Below are positions 34,278 through 43,325 of a DNA stretch of 64,000 bases, in pieces. Location of the stretch: the NCBI RefSeq assembly GCF_017939745.1, contig NZ_JAGKQQ010000002.1:1-64000 (forward strand), written 5' to 3'. Source of the stretch: Gemmata palustris. Its GTDB lineage: Bacteria; Planctomycetota; Planctomycetia; Gemmatales; Gemmataceae. The position numbers and the translations under genes were made by a program. How positions within the stretch are numbered: position 1 is the first letter of the stretch; every line of letters begins with the position of its first letter. The notes under the pieces were generated by a model, which saw only the letters and a list, made by a program, of their open reading frames with translations, was not told where the DNA came from and searched no databases.

Positions 34278-36356
34278 ATGGCCGAGCAACCAGACAACTC
34301 GTCCCCGAACGTGCCCCCCGGCGGACCGAACCAGCCCGCGCCCAAGCGGACCAACCCGCTGCTCCCCGGCGGGTGGATCGCGCTCATCGTGCTCGGAGTC
34401 ATCGCGTTCGCGTTCCTCGCGTTCAAAAATAACTACCGCGAGATCGATTACTCCCGGTTCCGCGACCTGATGGACGCGGGCCAACTGAAGTCCGTGACCC
34501 TGGTCGGCACCGACCGGGCCGAGGGCGAGGTGCGCGACGCGAACTCCGACCTCGCCAAGAAGCTCGAGCTCGGGAAGACGGGCCGGTTCGCGGTGCTCCT
34601 GCCCCACTCCAACGACCAGCGCGCGCTCACTGCGGACATCGAAAAGGCCGATCAGAAGTACCACGAGGACCTGAAGAAGGCGAACCAGCCGGAACCGGAG
34701 CGCGTCACCATCAACCGGCGCGAGGAGCCGACCCCGTGGCTCGGGCCGCTGCTCCTGCAGCTCCTGATCGTGTGCGGCATCATCACGGTGTTCGTCGTGT
34801 TCTTCCTCCCGAAGCTGCGCGACCCGATGGGCGGCGGGTTCATCAACAACTACATCCGCAGCCCGGCCAAGCGGTACGAGAAGGGCAAGGGGCGCATCAC
34901 GTTCGACGACGTGGCCGGGATGGAGTCGGCCAAGCGCGAGCTGAACGAGATGGTCGATTACCTGAAGGAGCCCGGCAAGTTCACCCGCATCGGGGCCACG
35001 GTGCCCAAGGGCGCGCTGCTCGTCGGCCCGCCCGGAACCGGGAAGACGCTGCTCGCGAAGGCCGTGGCCGGCGAAGCGAACGTGCCGTTCTTCGCCATCA
35101 GCGGCAGCGAGTTCATTCAGATGTTCGTGGGCGTCGGGGCGAGCCGCGTGCGCGACATGTTCCGTACCGCGAAGGAGCACTCGCCGTGCGTGATCTTCAT
35201 CGACGAGATCGACGCCGTGGGCCGGATGCGCGGGGCCGGGTACGGCGGCGGGTCCGACGAGCGCGAGCAGACGCTCAACCAGATCCTGTCCGAAATGGAC
35301 GGGTTCCAGCCGACGGAAACGGTCATCGTGATGGCCGCGACCAACCGCCCGGACGTGCTCGACGCGGCCCTGCTGCGCCCGGGGCGCTTCGACCGGCACA
35401 TCACCGTGGACCGCCAGTCGTGGAAGGGCCGGCTCGAGATCCTGAAGGTTCACACGCGCAACAAGCCGCTCTCCGACCAGGCGGACCTGGAGCGCGTGGC
35501 CCGGAGCATGGTGGGCATGAGCGGGGCCGAGCTGAAGAACCTGTGCAACGAGGCCGCGCTGCTCGCGGTCCGCGCCGGGCGGAACAAGATCGAGCAAGTG
35601 GACTTCGACCGAGCCGCCGACCGCGTGCGGCTCGGGAGCCAGCGCGAGGAACCGTTCTCGCACGACGAAAAGCGCCGCACCGCGTACCACGAGGCCGGGC
35701 ACGCGCTCTGCGCGTTCCTCATGCCGTCGGCGATGCACGCCCTCGACCGCGTGTCGATCATCCCGCGCGGGCGCACGGGGGGCGTCACGATGTTCCACCA
35801 GGACGAGGACCGGGTGGACCACTCGCAGAGCGAGCTGACCGCGATGCTCGTGATGACGATGGGCGGGCGCGCGGCCGACAAGCTCGTGCTCGGCGAGCCG
35901 CTGTCCGGGGCCGTCGGCGACCTGAAACAGGCCACGCGGATCGCGCGCGTGATGGTCACGCAGTTCGGCATGAGTGACCGCGTCGGGCCGGTGTACCACC
36001 AGCAGGGCGAAGAGCACGTGTTCTTGGGCAAGGAGATCGTCGAATCGCGCGCGTACAGCGAGGGCACGGCGCGGCTCATTGACGAGGAGATCCAGCGCAT
36101 CCTGATCGACGCCGAGGCCCGGGCACAGGACCTCGTGCGCACCCACCGCGACAAACTCGACGTGATCGCGGACGCGCTGCTCATGCACGAAGAGATCGAC
36201 CGATCGGAGGTCGAGAAGCTGATGGCCGGGGTGCCGCTCGCGGAACTGCGCCCGGAGGTGCCCAAGGTGGTGGCCCCGGCGCCCGCCCCTCAACCCGAAC
36301 CGGTCGCGAAGCCGGAAGCCCCGCCCAAGCCGGGGTTGGCGTTCGGGGGAGCGTAG
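34278..36356 (+). CDS. ftsH: ATP-dependent zinc metalloprotease FtsH
   Basis: A 692-residue membrane-anchored AAA+ protease for quality control of membrane and cytoplasmic proteins. It has two membrane segments ([18 protein letters not shown] near 33-50, and [20 protein letters not shown] near 157-176) with an exported domain between them. Walker A is GPPGTGKT at 250-257 (K256), Walker B is IFIDEID, and the zinc site is HEAGH at 471-475 with the third ligand likely D548 in GDLKQAT. The C-terminus is Pro/Ala/Lys rich. The gene ends before a clear terminator at 36391-36434. The exported loop contains an extra Glu/Lys-rich helix compared with short FtsH proteins. Confidence 0.95.
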   Translation: MAEQPDNSSPNVPPGGPNQPAPKRTNPLLPGGWIALIVLGVIAFAFLAFKNNYREIDYSRFRDLMDAGQLKSVTLVGTDRAEGEVRDANSDLAKKLELGKTGRFAVLLPHSNDQRALTADIEKADQKYHEDLKKANQPEPERVTINRREEPTPWLGPLLLQLLIVCGIITVFVVFFLPKLRDPMGGGFINNYIRSPAKRYEKGKGRITFDDVAGMESAKRELNEMVDYLKEPGKFTRIGATVPKGALLVGPPGTGKTLLAKAVAGEANVPFFAISGSEFIQMFVGVGASRVRDMFRTAKEHSPCVIFIDEIDAVGRMRGAGYGGGSDEREQTLNQILSEMDGFQPTETVIVMAATNRPDVLDAALLRPGRFDRHITVDRQSWKGRLEILKVHTRNKPLSDQADLERVARSMVGMSGAELKNLCNEAALLAVRAGRNKIEQVDFDRAADRVRLGSQREEPFSHDEKRRTAYHEAGHALCAFLMPSAMHALDRVSIIPRGRTGGVTMFHQDEDRVDHSQSELTAMLVMTMGGRAADKLVLGEPLSGAVGDLKQATRIARVMVTQFGMSDRVGPVYHQQGEEHVFLGKEIVESRAYSEGTARLIDEEIQRILIDAEARAQDLVRTHRDKLDVIADALLMHEEIDRSEVEKLMAGVPLAELRPEVPKVVAPAPAPQPEPVAKPEAPPKPGLAFGGA

Positions 36357-36390
36357 ATCGAAAGTCGCAGACCGTAATGTCACAAGTCGT

Positions 36391-36434
36391 AAGGTCGAAG
36401 GCATCAAACAAGTGATGCCTTCGACCTTCTCTTT
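36391..36434 (+). terminator. Rho-independent terminator for ftsH
   Basis: Perfect 16-base arms at 36391-36406 and 36413-36428 with a 6-base loop, followed by 'ctcttttt'. It is the clearest intrinsic terminator in the window and lies 34 bases after the ftsH stop. Confidence 0.9.
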
Positions 36435-36470
36435 TTCCTCGTCGCTAACCGGTCTCGTTTCGGGATCGTC

Positions 36471-36660
36471 GTAAGAGGTCGGACGAGCCGCGACCGCAAG
36501 GGAGCGGGCGCGTGGGCGCCGAAATCACCACGAGTATGTTGCGGGCAAACGAGCCGCGACCGCAAGGGAGCGGGGCGCGGCTCCTCGGGTTACCACGAGA
36601 GCACCTGAGTGCGGTGGTGCCTCCCGCTCCCTGGCGGTCGCGGCTCGTCCGACCTCTTAC
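36471..36660. repeat. 37-bp inverted repeat with an extra internal copy
   Basis: Arms at 36471-36507 and 36624-36660 are reverse complements at 36 of 37 bases. A further direct copy of the inner 23 bases lies at 36551-36573. The core 'gagccgcgaccgcaaggg' also recurs at 37078-37118. It is a likely mobile or rearranged repeat family in the 840-base gap after ftsH. Confidence 0.85.
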
Positions 36661-36838
36661 GGTCGCGGCTCGTTACAGGAAGCCTGAAACCTGACTAACG
36701 GTGGGACGATGAGGTAGAGAAGCCGTAAAGCCCATCTCAGAGTGAGGCGCCGGCTTTACAGCGTGTAACGTTACCACATTCGGCGAAAAGTACACTGAAG
36801 AAGTAGTGGCCGAACGGCTCACGACGTGGAGGGCGTGA

Positions 36839-37054
36839 ATGAACGAGGAAGATTTCAATGCGTTCTTGGCGGCCGCGCTCGCGGAGGGGCGCACGCCGAT
36901 TTCCGCAGGCGGGCCTCCGCTCCGAGAACTCGTTTCACCCGCGTTCAGCACAGCGGCTGTGGCCGAAGGAACCATGTCGATTTCTGCGGGTCACCGGCCA
37001 GATACCGAAGCGAGCCAAAGCACTGAACTGCCCCCCATTACTTCGGAACGTTAG
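36839..37054 (+). CDS. Small hypothetical protein with an internal repeat
   Basis: A 71-residue ORF with GGAGGG five bases before the ATG. It has two similar internal segments (TPISAGGPPLRE and TMSISAGHRPDT), suggesting a short duplication. I know no family. It lies between two inverted-repeat elements, so it may be the remnant of a larger gene. It could equally be chance. Confidence 0.35.
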   Translation: MNEEDFNAFLAAALAEGRTPISAGGPPLRELVSPAFSTAAVAEGTMSISAGHRPDTEASQSTELPPITSER

Positions 37055-37077
37055 CCTCGTTTCGAGATCAATGTAAC

Positions 37078-37118
37078 GACCGCAAGGGAGCGGGAGTGTC
37101 CCCCGCTCCCTTGCGGTC
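37078..37118. repeat. Perfect 17-bp inverted repeat of the 'ccgcaagggagcgg' family
   Basis: Arms at 37078-37094 and 37102-37118 pair perfectly around a 7-base loop. The sequence shares its core with the element at 36471-36660. It lies 78 bases before the stop of the kinase gene on the other strand, so it may end that transcript. Confidence 0.85.
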
Positions 37119-37195
37119 GCGCTCCCTACGAGAAACCCGGAACCGCCCCAGAGTTCAGCCCGAGCACAGCGGTCACCACCGACCTGCGACCAGAA

Positions 37196-40100
37196 CTATT
37201 CTGAAAGCGGTAGCCATTCGGTCACATCGAACCGCGAGTGCGGAGACGTTTGTGCGGTCGCGAGGGCCTCGTAGTACGCCGGCTGGCACGCCGCCAGGAG
37301 CGCGGCGACCTCGGCCGGCAACAGGTTCCCGTGCTCGCGGCAGAACATCAGGTCCGTCGCGGCGCCGTTCACCGCAATGGTGAGCGCGTTCGGAACGGCC
37401 TTCTTGACCAGCCCGGCAAAGGCGTTACCCGATTCCGTTTCGGGGACCAGCACGAACGTTTGTGCCCCGGTCTCCGACCCGCACGGCGGGGCCGAGCGCG
37501 CGTGGTAATCGTGAATCCGGGTGCTCAGATCCACGTTTCGCGCCCGGGACGTGGACACTTCCACTTCCGTTACGTCCGTCACCGGCAGCAGGTCACTCAG
37601 GAACGCCGTGGTCTGCTCGACCATCGGCGCGACCAGCGTGCGGCTCATGTCCGCGTTCAGTTGGCACAGCGCGGTCAGCCCGCCCCGCGGTTCGAGCACG
37701 AGTTTCTGGAGCGCGACCTCCAGGCGGAGCACGTCCTGCGGTTTGACCGAGTTCACGACCCGCTTGGCCGAGCGCTCGATGTGCGTTTCGCCCGAGGGGA
37801 GCACCACGTTGAGCGTGTTCGTCGGCCGGAGCGTCTGCTGGAGCGCCTCTTCGGAGAGCGCGACCGGCGTGTCCGACGACGGGGGCAGGTTCGCGAGCGG
37901 GGACTCCATGACGTCGATGAGCAGTTCCATCCGCGTGCGGCAGTACGCGAGTTCGCGGAGCCGGTCCTCGATCCGGGCGCGGAGCGCGCGGTAGAACTTC
38001 GCGGTGGCGTCCGCCAGGTCTTCTTGCAACCGGACGTGCGCGAACGCCCGGATCTGGTCGAGGAAGTGCCGCATGCTGCGCCCGGTGCGCCCGCCGAAGA
38101 AACTGAACGTCCCGCTCCCGGCCTGACACACGTCGTGTGCGGACTGGACGTCGCTCTTCGCCTGGCGCGCTTTCACCGCGAACTGCTGGGCGCGGGCGGC
38201 GGCGGCGGCGGCCCACTCAGTGGACGCGGCCGCGAGCTTCTTTAGCGCGGTCCCGATCGCCCCCAACCGGCGCCCCGGGAACTCCTCGAGGGGCCGCACG
38301 ATCTCCGCGAACTCGTTCCCCCACATCTCCGCGACGCGCTTGACCGCCTCTTCCAGCAGTTTCGAGGTGCGGCTGCGGCGCACGGTGCTGTCCTGCTCGC
38401 CGGTCGGCCGCGTGCCGATCAGGTCGCGGGCCTGCTCCCACACGGCGCGCGACCACGCGCCCGCGTCGGGCCGGCGGGTCGTGGCGCCGAGCTGCGCCTC
38501 CAGCCCGCTCAGCCAGCGCTCGATCTGGTCCCCGGGTCCGCCGTCCGGCCCGCGCACCGCTTCCTGTTCGATTTGTGCCCGCACCGCGTCCGGCTTCAGG
38601 CGCGAATCGTTGACCGCGTGCCCGACGACCTGTTGCACGGGCGTCGGGTCGGTGGGGTCCGCGTCCACCTTCCACTCTTTGAGCAACCGCAGGCAGATCT
38701 TCTGCGCCGCGGCCCGCAGGAGCAGCCCGCGCGGGAACCACACGCCATACGTGCCGAACGAGCGGAACGGGCTCCGGTCGAACCCGACGGGCCGGGAGCG
38801 GAGCTGCTCGAGCGCCGGGCCGAGGGGCGTCGTCATGTCGTGCGACACGTACCCCGCGAGGTGCGAAAGACAGTCCCGGAACGAACCGGCGCTGCGCTCC
38901 GCCATCGGCATCAGGTACGTGGACGTGAACGGCAGCCCGCGGCTCTCGACCTTCGGCCCCTCCGGGCCGCCGTAGTGCGCAACGAACGGCACCTCCGGGT
39001 CGGAGAAGTGGTTCAGCTCGGTGAGCGCGGCGTACAGGTTCGCGAGTTCCGCGTCCGTCGAGTTCGGGTCTTCGGGCGCGGCCGCGTACACGAACGCGGT
39101 CACCGGGGCGTCGGTCGGCGTCACCCGCGCGAGCACCCGGCGCACCGCGTACCCCAAGTCGACGAGCATCCCGCCGGACCCGCCGCTGGCGCTGGCGAAA
39201 ACGTACACTTGCGGGGTGTTGTCGCGGACCGTCAACCCGGTCTGGTCGGACGACTGCGCGAGCGATTCCGGGTGCGTCGCGATCTGGAACTCGCGCCGGA
39301 GCCGCGTGACGAAGCGCAGGTAGTTGTCGCAGAACGCGAGGCGCCCCAGCGCACGTGCCCCTCCCGCGCGCAGGCTCCGCGGGATCGCGTACAGTTTCTC
39401 GCGCGGCAACCAGTCGAGGATCTGTTCGAGTTGCCGGCGCCGGTACTGCGTGACCGGTTGCAGCGGCACCGAGAACACCTCATCGGCCCCGAGCGCCACG
39501 TCGGGCGGCGCGCTCACCGCCTTCGTCGCCGCGTCCGGGTCGCAATCGACGTAGAGGAAGCGGAAGCACGGCACCTGAACCACATCGCCGACGCGGTCCG
39601 TGAGCCGGCACCGGATTTCTTGGAGCGCCCGGCGCCCGAAGCTGCCCACGCCGATGAGAATGGTCGGCCGCAGCACGCCCACTTCTTTTTGCGCCGCGGT
39701 CACCCCGAGCAGGTGGTCTTCGTCGATCTCGGGGTGCTCTTGCGGCGCGGAGTGGGGGCGTGCCGGCCCCGACATCACGGCCGCGGCCCCGCGGCCCGGT
39801 GCCGACACCGAGGGCGTCAGCTCCACGTCGTGAACGGTGCGCCCGGTCCGCGCCCACGCGCCCGGCTCGCGCACGCCGCTGCCGGCCTCGCCCCCGCCGC
39901 TACTGCCACTGGCGTCCCGTGCCCCACCGAGCGCGCGAACGAACGCGGTGCAACTCGGCCAGCGCTCGTCCGGGTTCTTCGCCAGTGCCCGGGCCACCAC
40001 CGGCTGGTCGCCCTCCGGGAGCATCGACAGGTCCGGCGGTTCGGACATGTGCTGGAGCGCGAGTTGCCGAATGTTCTTCCCGGGAAAGGGGCGCTTGCCC

Positions 40101-40738
40101 GTGAGCAGTTCGACGTACACGATCGCGAGGCTGTACTGGTCCGAGTGCTTGCTGATCTTGTTCTGGAACGTCTCCGGGGCCGCGTAGATGGGCGTGACGC
40201 CCCCCATCAGCCCGGACGAACTGGACCGCTCGAGCTGCTTCACCAGCCCGAAGTCCGCGACCTTCACGCGGTCCGCGACCATGAACAGGTTGCGCGGCTT
40301 CACGTCGAGGTGCTGGAGGTTGTGCTTCTCGATCAGGTGGTCGAGCCCGATGGCCGCGTCGTCGAGGAACCCCAGGAGGATGTCGCGCGGGATGCCGGGG
40401 CGCCCGGCGCTCTGGTACTCGACTAGGCACTCGTGCAGGTTCCGATCGGCCAGTTCCATCACGATGACGAGTTCGCCACCGACGTCCTGGATCTGCTCGA
40501 TGGACACGACGAACGGGTGCCGCACCTGCTTGACGCGCTCGAGCGCCTTCAGTTCCTGCACGGCGCGGGCGTCGTCGCCGTCGAGGGCGTTGAGGTTGCC
40601 GTAGACGAACTTGATCGCCTTGTGGATGCCGCCGGGCGCGACGCACTTCCACACCTCACCGAACCCACCGGTACCGATGGGTTCGATGAGTCGGTACCCG
40701 GGCAGCGGTTCCCCATCGGGCTCGCGGAGCCAGTTCAT
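37196..40738 (-). CDS. Ser/Thr protein kinase fused to a tubulin-like domain
   Basis: A 1180-residue fusion. Residues about 15-270 are a Hanks-type kinase: G-loop IGTGGFGEV at 21-29, K43 in AIKF, E62, catalytic loop HLDVKPRN (D145, N150), DFG at 162-164 and IYAAPETF. The loop reads HLD rather than HRD, so it is not an RD kinase. A Pro/Ser linker follows. From about residue 354 the sequence VLRPTILIGVGSFGRRALQE starts a domain that matches the bacterial tubulin-like (Tubulin_2) family, with the nucleotide-loop motif ASGGSGGML near 515-523. The remaining 650 residues are helical and family-specific. It is cytoplasmic as no membrane segment is clear. ATG 40738 was chosen as the first Met before the kinase fold. 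Confidence 0.85.
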   Translation of the reverse strand: MNWLREPDGEPLPGYRLIEPIGTGGFGEVWKCVAPGGIHKAIKFVYGNLNALDGDDARAVQELKALERVKQVRHPFVVSIEQIQDVGGELVIVMELADRNLHECLVEYQSAGRPGIPRDILLGFLDDAAIGLDHLIEKHNLQHLDVKPRNLFMVADRVKVADFGLVKQLERSSSSGLMGGVTPIYAAPETFQNKISKHSDQYSLAIVYVELLTGKRPFPGKNIRQLALQHMSEPPDLSMLPEGDQPVVARALAKNPDERWPSCTAFVRALGGARDASGSSGGGEAGSGVREPGAWARTGRTVHDVELTPSVSAPGRGAAAVMSGPARPHSAPQEHPEIDEDHLLGVTAAQKEVGVLRPTILIGVGSFGRRALQEIRCRLTDRVGDVVQVPCFRFLYVDCDPDAATKAVSAPPDVALGADEVFSVPLQPVTQYRRRQLEQILDWLPREKLYAIPRSLRAGGARALGRLAFCDNYLRFVTRLRREFQIATHPESLAQSSDQTGLTVRDNTPQVYVFASASGGSGGMLVDLGYAVRRVLARVTPTDAPVTAFVYAAAPEDPNSTDAELANLYAALTELNHFSDPEVPFVAHYGGPEGPKVESRGLPFTSTYLMPMAERSAGSFRDCLSHLAGYVSHDMTTPLGPALEQLRSRPVGFDRSPFRSFGTYGVWFPRGLLLRAAAQKICLRLLKEWKVDADPTDPTPVQQVVGHAVNDSRLKPDAVRAQIEQEAVRGPDGGPGDQIERWLSGLEAQLGATTRRPDAGAWSRAVWEQARDLIGTRPTGEQDSTVRRSRTSKLLEEAVKRVAEMWGNEFAEIVRPLEEFPGRRLGAIGTALKKLAAASTEWAAAAAARAQQFAVKARQAKSDVQSAHDVCQAGSGTFSFFGGRTGRSMRHFLDQIRAFAHVRLQEDLADATAKFYRALRARIEDRLRELAYCRTRMELLIDVMESPLANLPPSSDTPVALSEEALQQTLRPTNTLNVVLPSGETHIERSAKRVVNSVKPQDVLRLEVALQKLVLEPRGGLTALCQLNADMSRTLVAPMVEQTTAFLSDLLPVTDVTEVEVSTSRARNVDLSTRIHDYHARSAPPCGSETGAQTFVLVPETESGNAFAGLVKKAVPNALTIAVNGAATDLMFCREHGNLLPAEVAALLAACQPAYYEALATAQTSPHSRFDVTEWLPLSE

Positions 40739-41036
40739 AACGTTTGATAACCTGTCCCGGTGCGCGAGGACGGTCCGCACCGGTTGCGAGTTCCGAGAAA
40801 TTGCCGTTTGAACCGTAAGTCACTATGTGCAAGAAGTCCAATCGGATACGCGAATTTGAGGCGGGCGCACACGCGACTGAGGGCGGGGCCGAAGCTCGGG
40901 CGCGAACCTGGACCCAATCGAACGGCTCACTTCATCGACACATGAAGCAAATTTAACGCCAGCCGGCTAAGAGATCGCGCGAAGGTTTTGATTACCCACT
41001 CAATTCAGTTGTCGCTCACGCATAAAACACAGCACA

Positions 41037-41561
41037 ATGCACGACATACCCGCGATCGTGGACGCGATTCTCAGCGGCTACCCGCTCGCTCTGCGCGGGG
41101 TCCACGGTGTCGGCCACTGGGCGCGGGTGTTGGAAAACGGATTGCGTATCACCGAAATTAACGGGGCCGACCGGGAAATCGTCACCCTGTTCGCTCTGTT
41201 TCACGACGCGCGGCGAATCAACGAGGAGCGCGACACCGGTCACGGGCTGCGCGGCGCGGAACTCGCCCGATCACTCCGCGGCGAACTCGTTCACCTCGAC
41301 GACGACCGCTTCGACCTGTTGTTCGAGGCGTGCCGGCTCCATACCGAGGGTGGCACAAACGGCGATCGAACGCTGCTGGCGTGCTGGGACGCGGACCGGT
41401 TAGACTTGGGGCGCGTGGGGATCACCCCGGACCCGCACCGACTTGGCACAAAGGCCGCACGCAAGCTGCTCGGTTGGGCGCACGTCCGCGCCATCGAGTG
41501 GCACGAACCGACCGCGGTGCTGGCGTCGTGGGGGCTGGAAGCGGGTCAGAATACGTGGTAA
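41037..41561 (+). CDS. HD-superfamily-like protein
   Basis: A 174-residue protein with the spaced residues of an HD-type metal phosphohydrolase: HGVGHW (H23, H27), FHDARR (H56, D57) and WDADRLD (D118, D120). The helix pattern also fits. It is short for the family and its substrate is unknown. The next gene at 41608 follows after 46 bases on the same strand and may be co-transcribed. It is divergent from the kinase gene, with an intergenic gap of about 300 bases that holds no other feature I can support. Confidence 0.6.
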   Translation: MHDIPAIVDAILSGYPLALRGVHGVGHWARVLENGLRITEINGADREIVTLFALFHDARRINEERDTGHGLRGAELARSLRGELVHLDDDRFDLLFEACRLHTEGGTNGDRTLLACWDADRLDLGRVGITPDPHRLGTKAARKLLGWAHVRAIEWHEPTAVLASWGLEAGQNTW

Positions 41562-41607
41562 CAACCCACCAAGCCGTGAATCCAAGCACAGACGCGGAGA
41601 TCTCAGA

Positions 41608-42060
41608 ATGGCACAGGTTCGTTGCCCCTATTGCCATGAGTACATCGACCGAGCCGAGTTCCCGGCTCACGAAGCCGCGCACCGCAAGGCCCGTCCCGAC
41701 GGGCAGCAAACGGATTACGCCACCTTGCCCGATGAGGACCAGGAGCAAGGCGACCTCGCGGGCGTGCCCCAAGTGTACGTTCACCGGAAGTGCGGGGTGG
41801 CGACCGGGATGCCCGAGGAGATCATCCGCAGCTACCTCAAGAACCCGTACATGTACATGGCCGACGCGACGTTCTGCTGCGGGTGCCGCAAACACGTCCC
41901 GTTCCGCGATTGCGAATGGACGGAAACCGGAGAGGATCTTCAGTCCTACACGGACAAGCTGAGAGCGGCGAAACCAGAAATGAAACCCAAAGGGTGTTTG
42001 GGCGCAATCGCCTTCATCGGTGCCGGCCTTTCCGGGGTCATTGCCGCAGCATTTTGTTGA
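41608..42060 (+). CDS. Zinc-finger protein with C-terminal membrane segment
   Basis: A 150-residue protein. The N-terminus has a C2H2-like zinc finger (C6, C9, H21, H25; CPYCHEYIDRAEFPAHEAAH). A second Cys-rich part (FCCGCRKHVPFRDCEW) lies near residues 89-104. The end, GCLGAIAFIGAGLSGVIAAAF, is one membrane segment. I know no function. ATG 41608 was chosen because the zinc finger starts right there. Confidence 0.65.
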   Translation: MAQVRCPYCHEYIDRAEFPAHEAAHRKARPDGQQTDYATLPDEDQEQGDLAGVPQVYVHRKCGVATGMPEEIIRSYLKNPYMYMADATFCCGCRKHVPFRDCEWTETGEDLQSYTDKLRAAKPEMKPKGCLGAIAFIGAGLSGVIAAAFC

Positions 42061-42080
42061 ACTCGGCCGCGGAGGGGCAA

Positions 42081-42272
42081 TTGGAGCGCGCCGTTGAGTG
42101 GTTCGTGGCGATCACATCACTCGCCATCGGCGCGTCTCACTTGCTGCGGCCGCGAGATTGGGCCGAGGCGTTCCGCCAATTGCACACCTGCGGGCGCCCG
42201 GGGGCCTTCGTCAACGGCGGGCTGAGCTTGTTCTCCTACGAGTTCTCCCTACCCCGATCCCCACGGGCCTGA
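42081..42272 (+). pseudogene. Truncated small membrane protein
   Basis: A 64-codon frame from TTG 42081 encodes LERAVEWFVAITSLAIGASHLLRPRDW and then AEAFRQLHTCGRPGAFVNGGLSLF, which has a coherent membrane helix followed by an amphipathic part. It then changes to an unrelated Pro/Ser-rich end and stops. It looks like the first half of a longer protein whose 3' part is lost. There is no stronger start or clean ribosome site. This is inference from the abrupt change in character. Confidence 0.4.
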
Positions 42273-42557
42273 GCCGAACGGTGGCCGCCCCCCCCCGTCG
42301 CACCGGCGCCAAAATCAGCAACGAAACGAACGAGCGCATTTATCGCTCGGGAAGGTGGATGCACGCAGCCCCCCGTTACGCGACTGAATTGGGTCGGCGC
42401 GCCGTGCGTTATCAGGTTGGCACGCGACCAGATCGCGCGGACTAATGCGGTCCGCGCGCCCGCGACCGGGCCTTGAATAAACGGGCTTCGCGAACGAAGA
42501 CACCGTAGGCTGTACCCGCTCCGATCCACCGGTCCGACCATTTGTTCGAGGAGCCAC

Positions 42558-43325
42558 ATGAGTCCGGCAATTGAAACACGCGGACTGACCCGAGACTTCG
42601 GCGACTTCCGCGCCGTAGACGGGATCGATGTGCGCGTCGAGCGCGGCACCTTCTACGGGTTCCTCGGGCCGAACGGGGCCGGCAAATCGACCACCATCAA
42701 AATGCTCACCGGGCTGCTCGCGCCGAGCGCGGGCACGGTCCGCGTGCTCGACCGGGACATCCTCGACCCCCAACAGTCCCTGGACGCCAAGCGGCACATC
42801 GGCGTGATCGCCGAGAACCTGTCACTGTTCGACAACCTGACCGCCCGCGAGTACCTGACGTTCGTGGGCCGAATGTACCTGATGCCGCGCGACACGATCC
42901 GCCAGCGGTCCGCCGAATTGCTCGACGTGCTGGGGTTGGCCGACGAAGAGAAAAAACTCTCCCTCGAATACTCGCACGGGATGAAGAAGAAGCTCGCGCT
43001 GGCCGCGGCGCTGCTGCCGAACCCGGACCTGTTGTTCCTGGACGAGCCGTTCGAGGGGGTGGACGCGATCACGTCGCGCGTCATCCGCGACCTGCTGGCC
43101 GGGTTCGTGGCCCGCGGGTCCACGGTGTTCCTCACGTCGCACGTGCTGGAGATCGTGGAGCGGCTCTGCACGCACGTCGGGATCATTACGGGCGGGCGGC
43201 TCACCGAGCAAGCGTCCCTGGAAGCCATTCGGCAGGGTGATTCCCTGGAGAACCGGTTCATCCAGTTGGCCGGCGCGGACGCGACGGCCACATCGAAACT
43301 GGCCTGGCTGGAGACCGCGCAGTGA
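42558..43325 (+). CDS. ABC transporter ATP-binding protein
   Basis: A 255-residue ATPase with Walker A GPNGAGKS at about 35-42, signature YSHGMKKKLALAAALL, and Walker B LLFLDEPFEGVDA. The 'EGVDA' rather than 'SGLDP' after the Walker B and the SHGMKKK signature fit the ABC-2 exporter ATPases of the sodium or multidrug type. The permease gene follows with a 4-base overlap (GTGA), so the two are translationally coupled. Confidence 0.88.
   Translation: MSPAIETRGLTRDFGDFRAVDGIDVRVERGTFYGFLGPNGAGKSTTIKMLTGLLAPSAGTVRVLDRDILDPQQSLDAKRHIGVIAENLSLFDNLTAREYLTFVGRMYLMPRDTIRQRSAELLDVLGLADEEKKLSLEYSHGMKKKLALAAALLPNPDLLFLDEPFEGVDAITSRVIRDLLAGFVARGSTVFLTSHVLEIVERLCTHVGIITGGRLTEQASLEAIRQGDSLENRFIQLAGADATATSKLAWLETAQ

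Noticed and set aside
34212-36407. A 731-residue minus-strand frame over ftsH
   Set aside because: It mirrors FtsH on the other strand and has the composition of an antisense frame.
36361-37195. Insertion sequence between ftsH and the kinase gene
   Set aside because: There are inverted repeats, but no transposase frame lies between them and no flanking duplication is visible.
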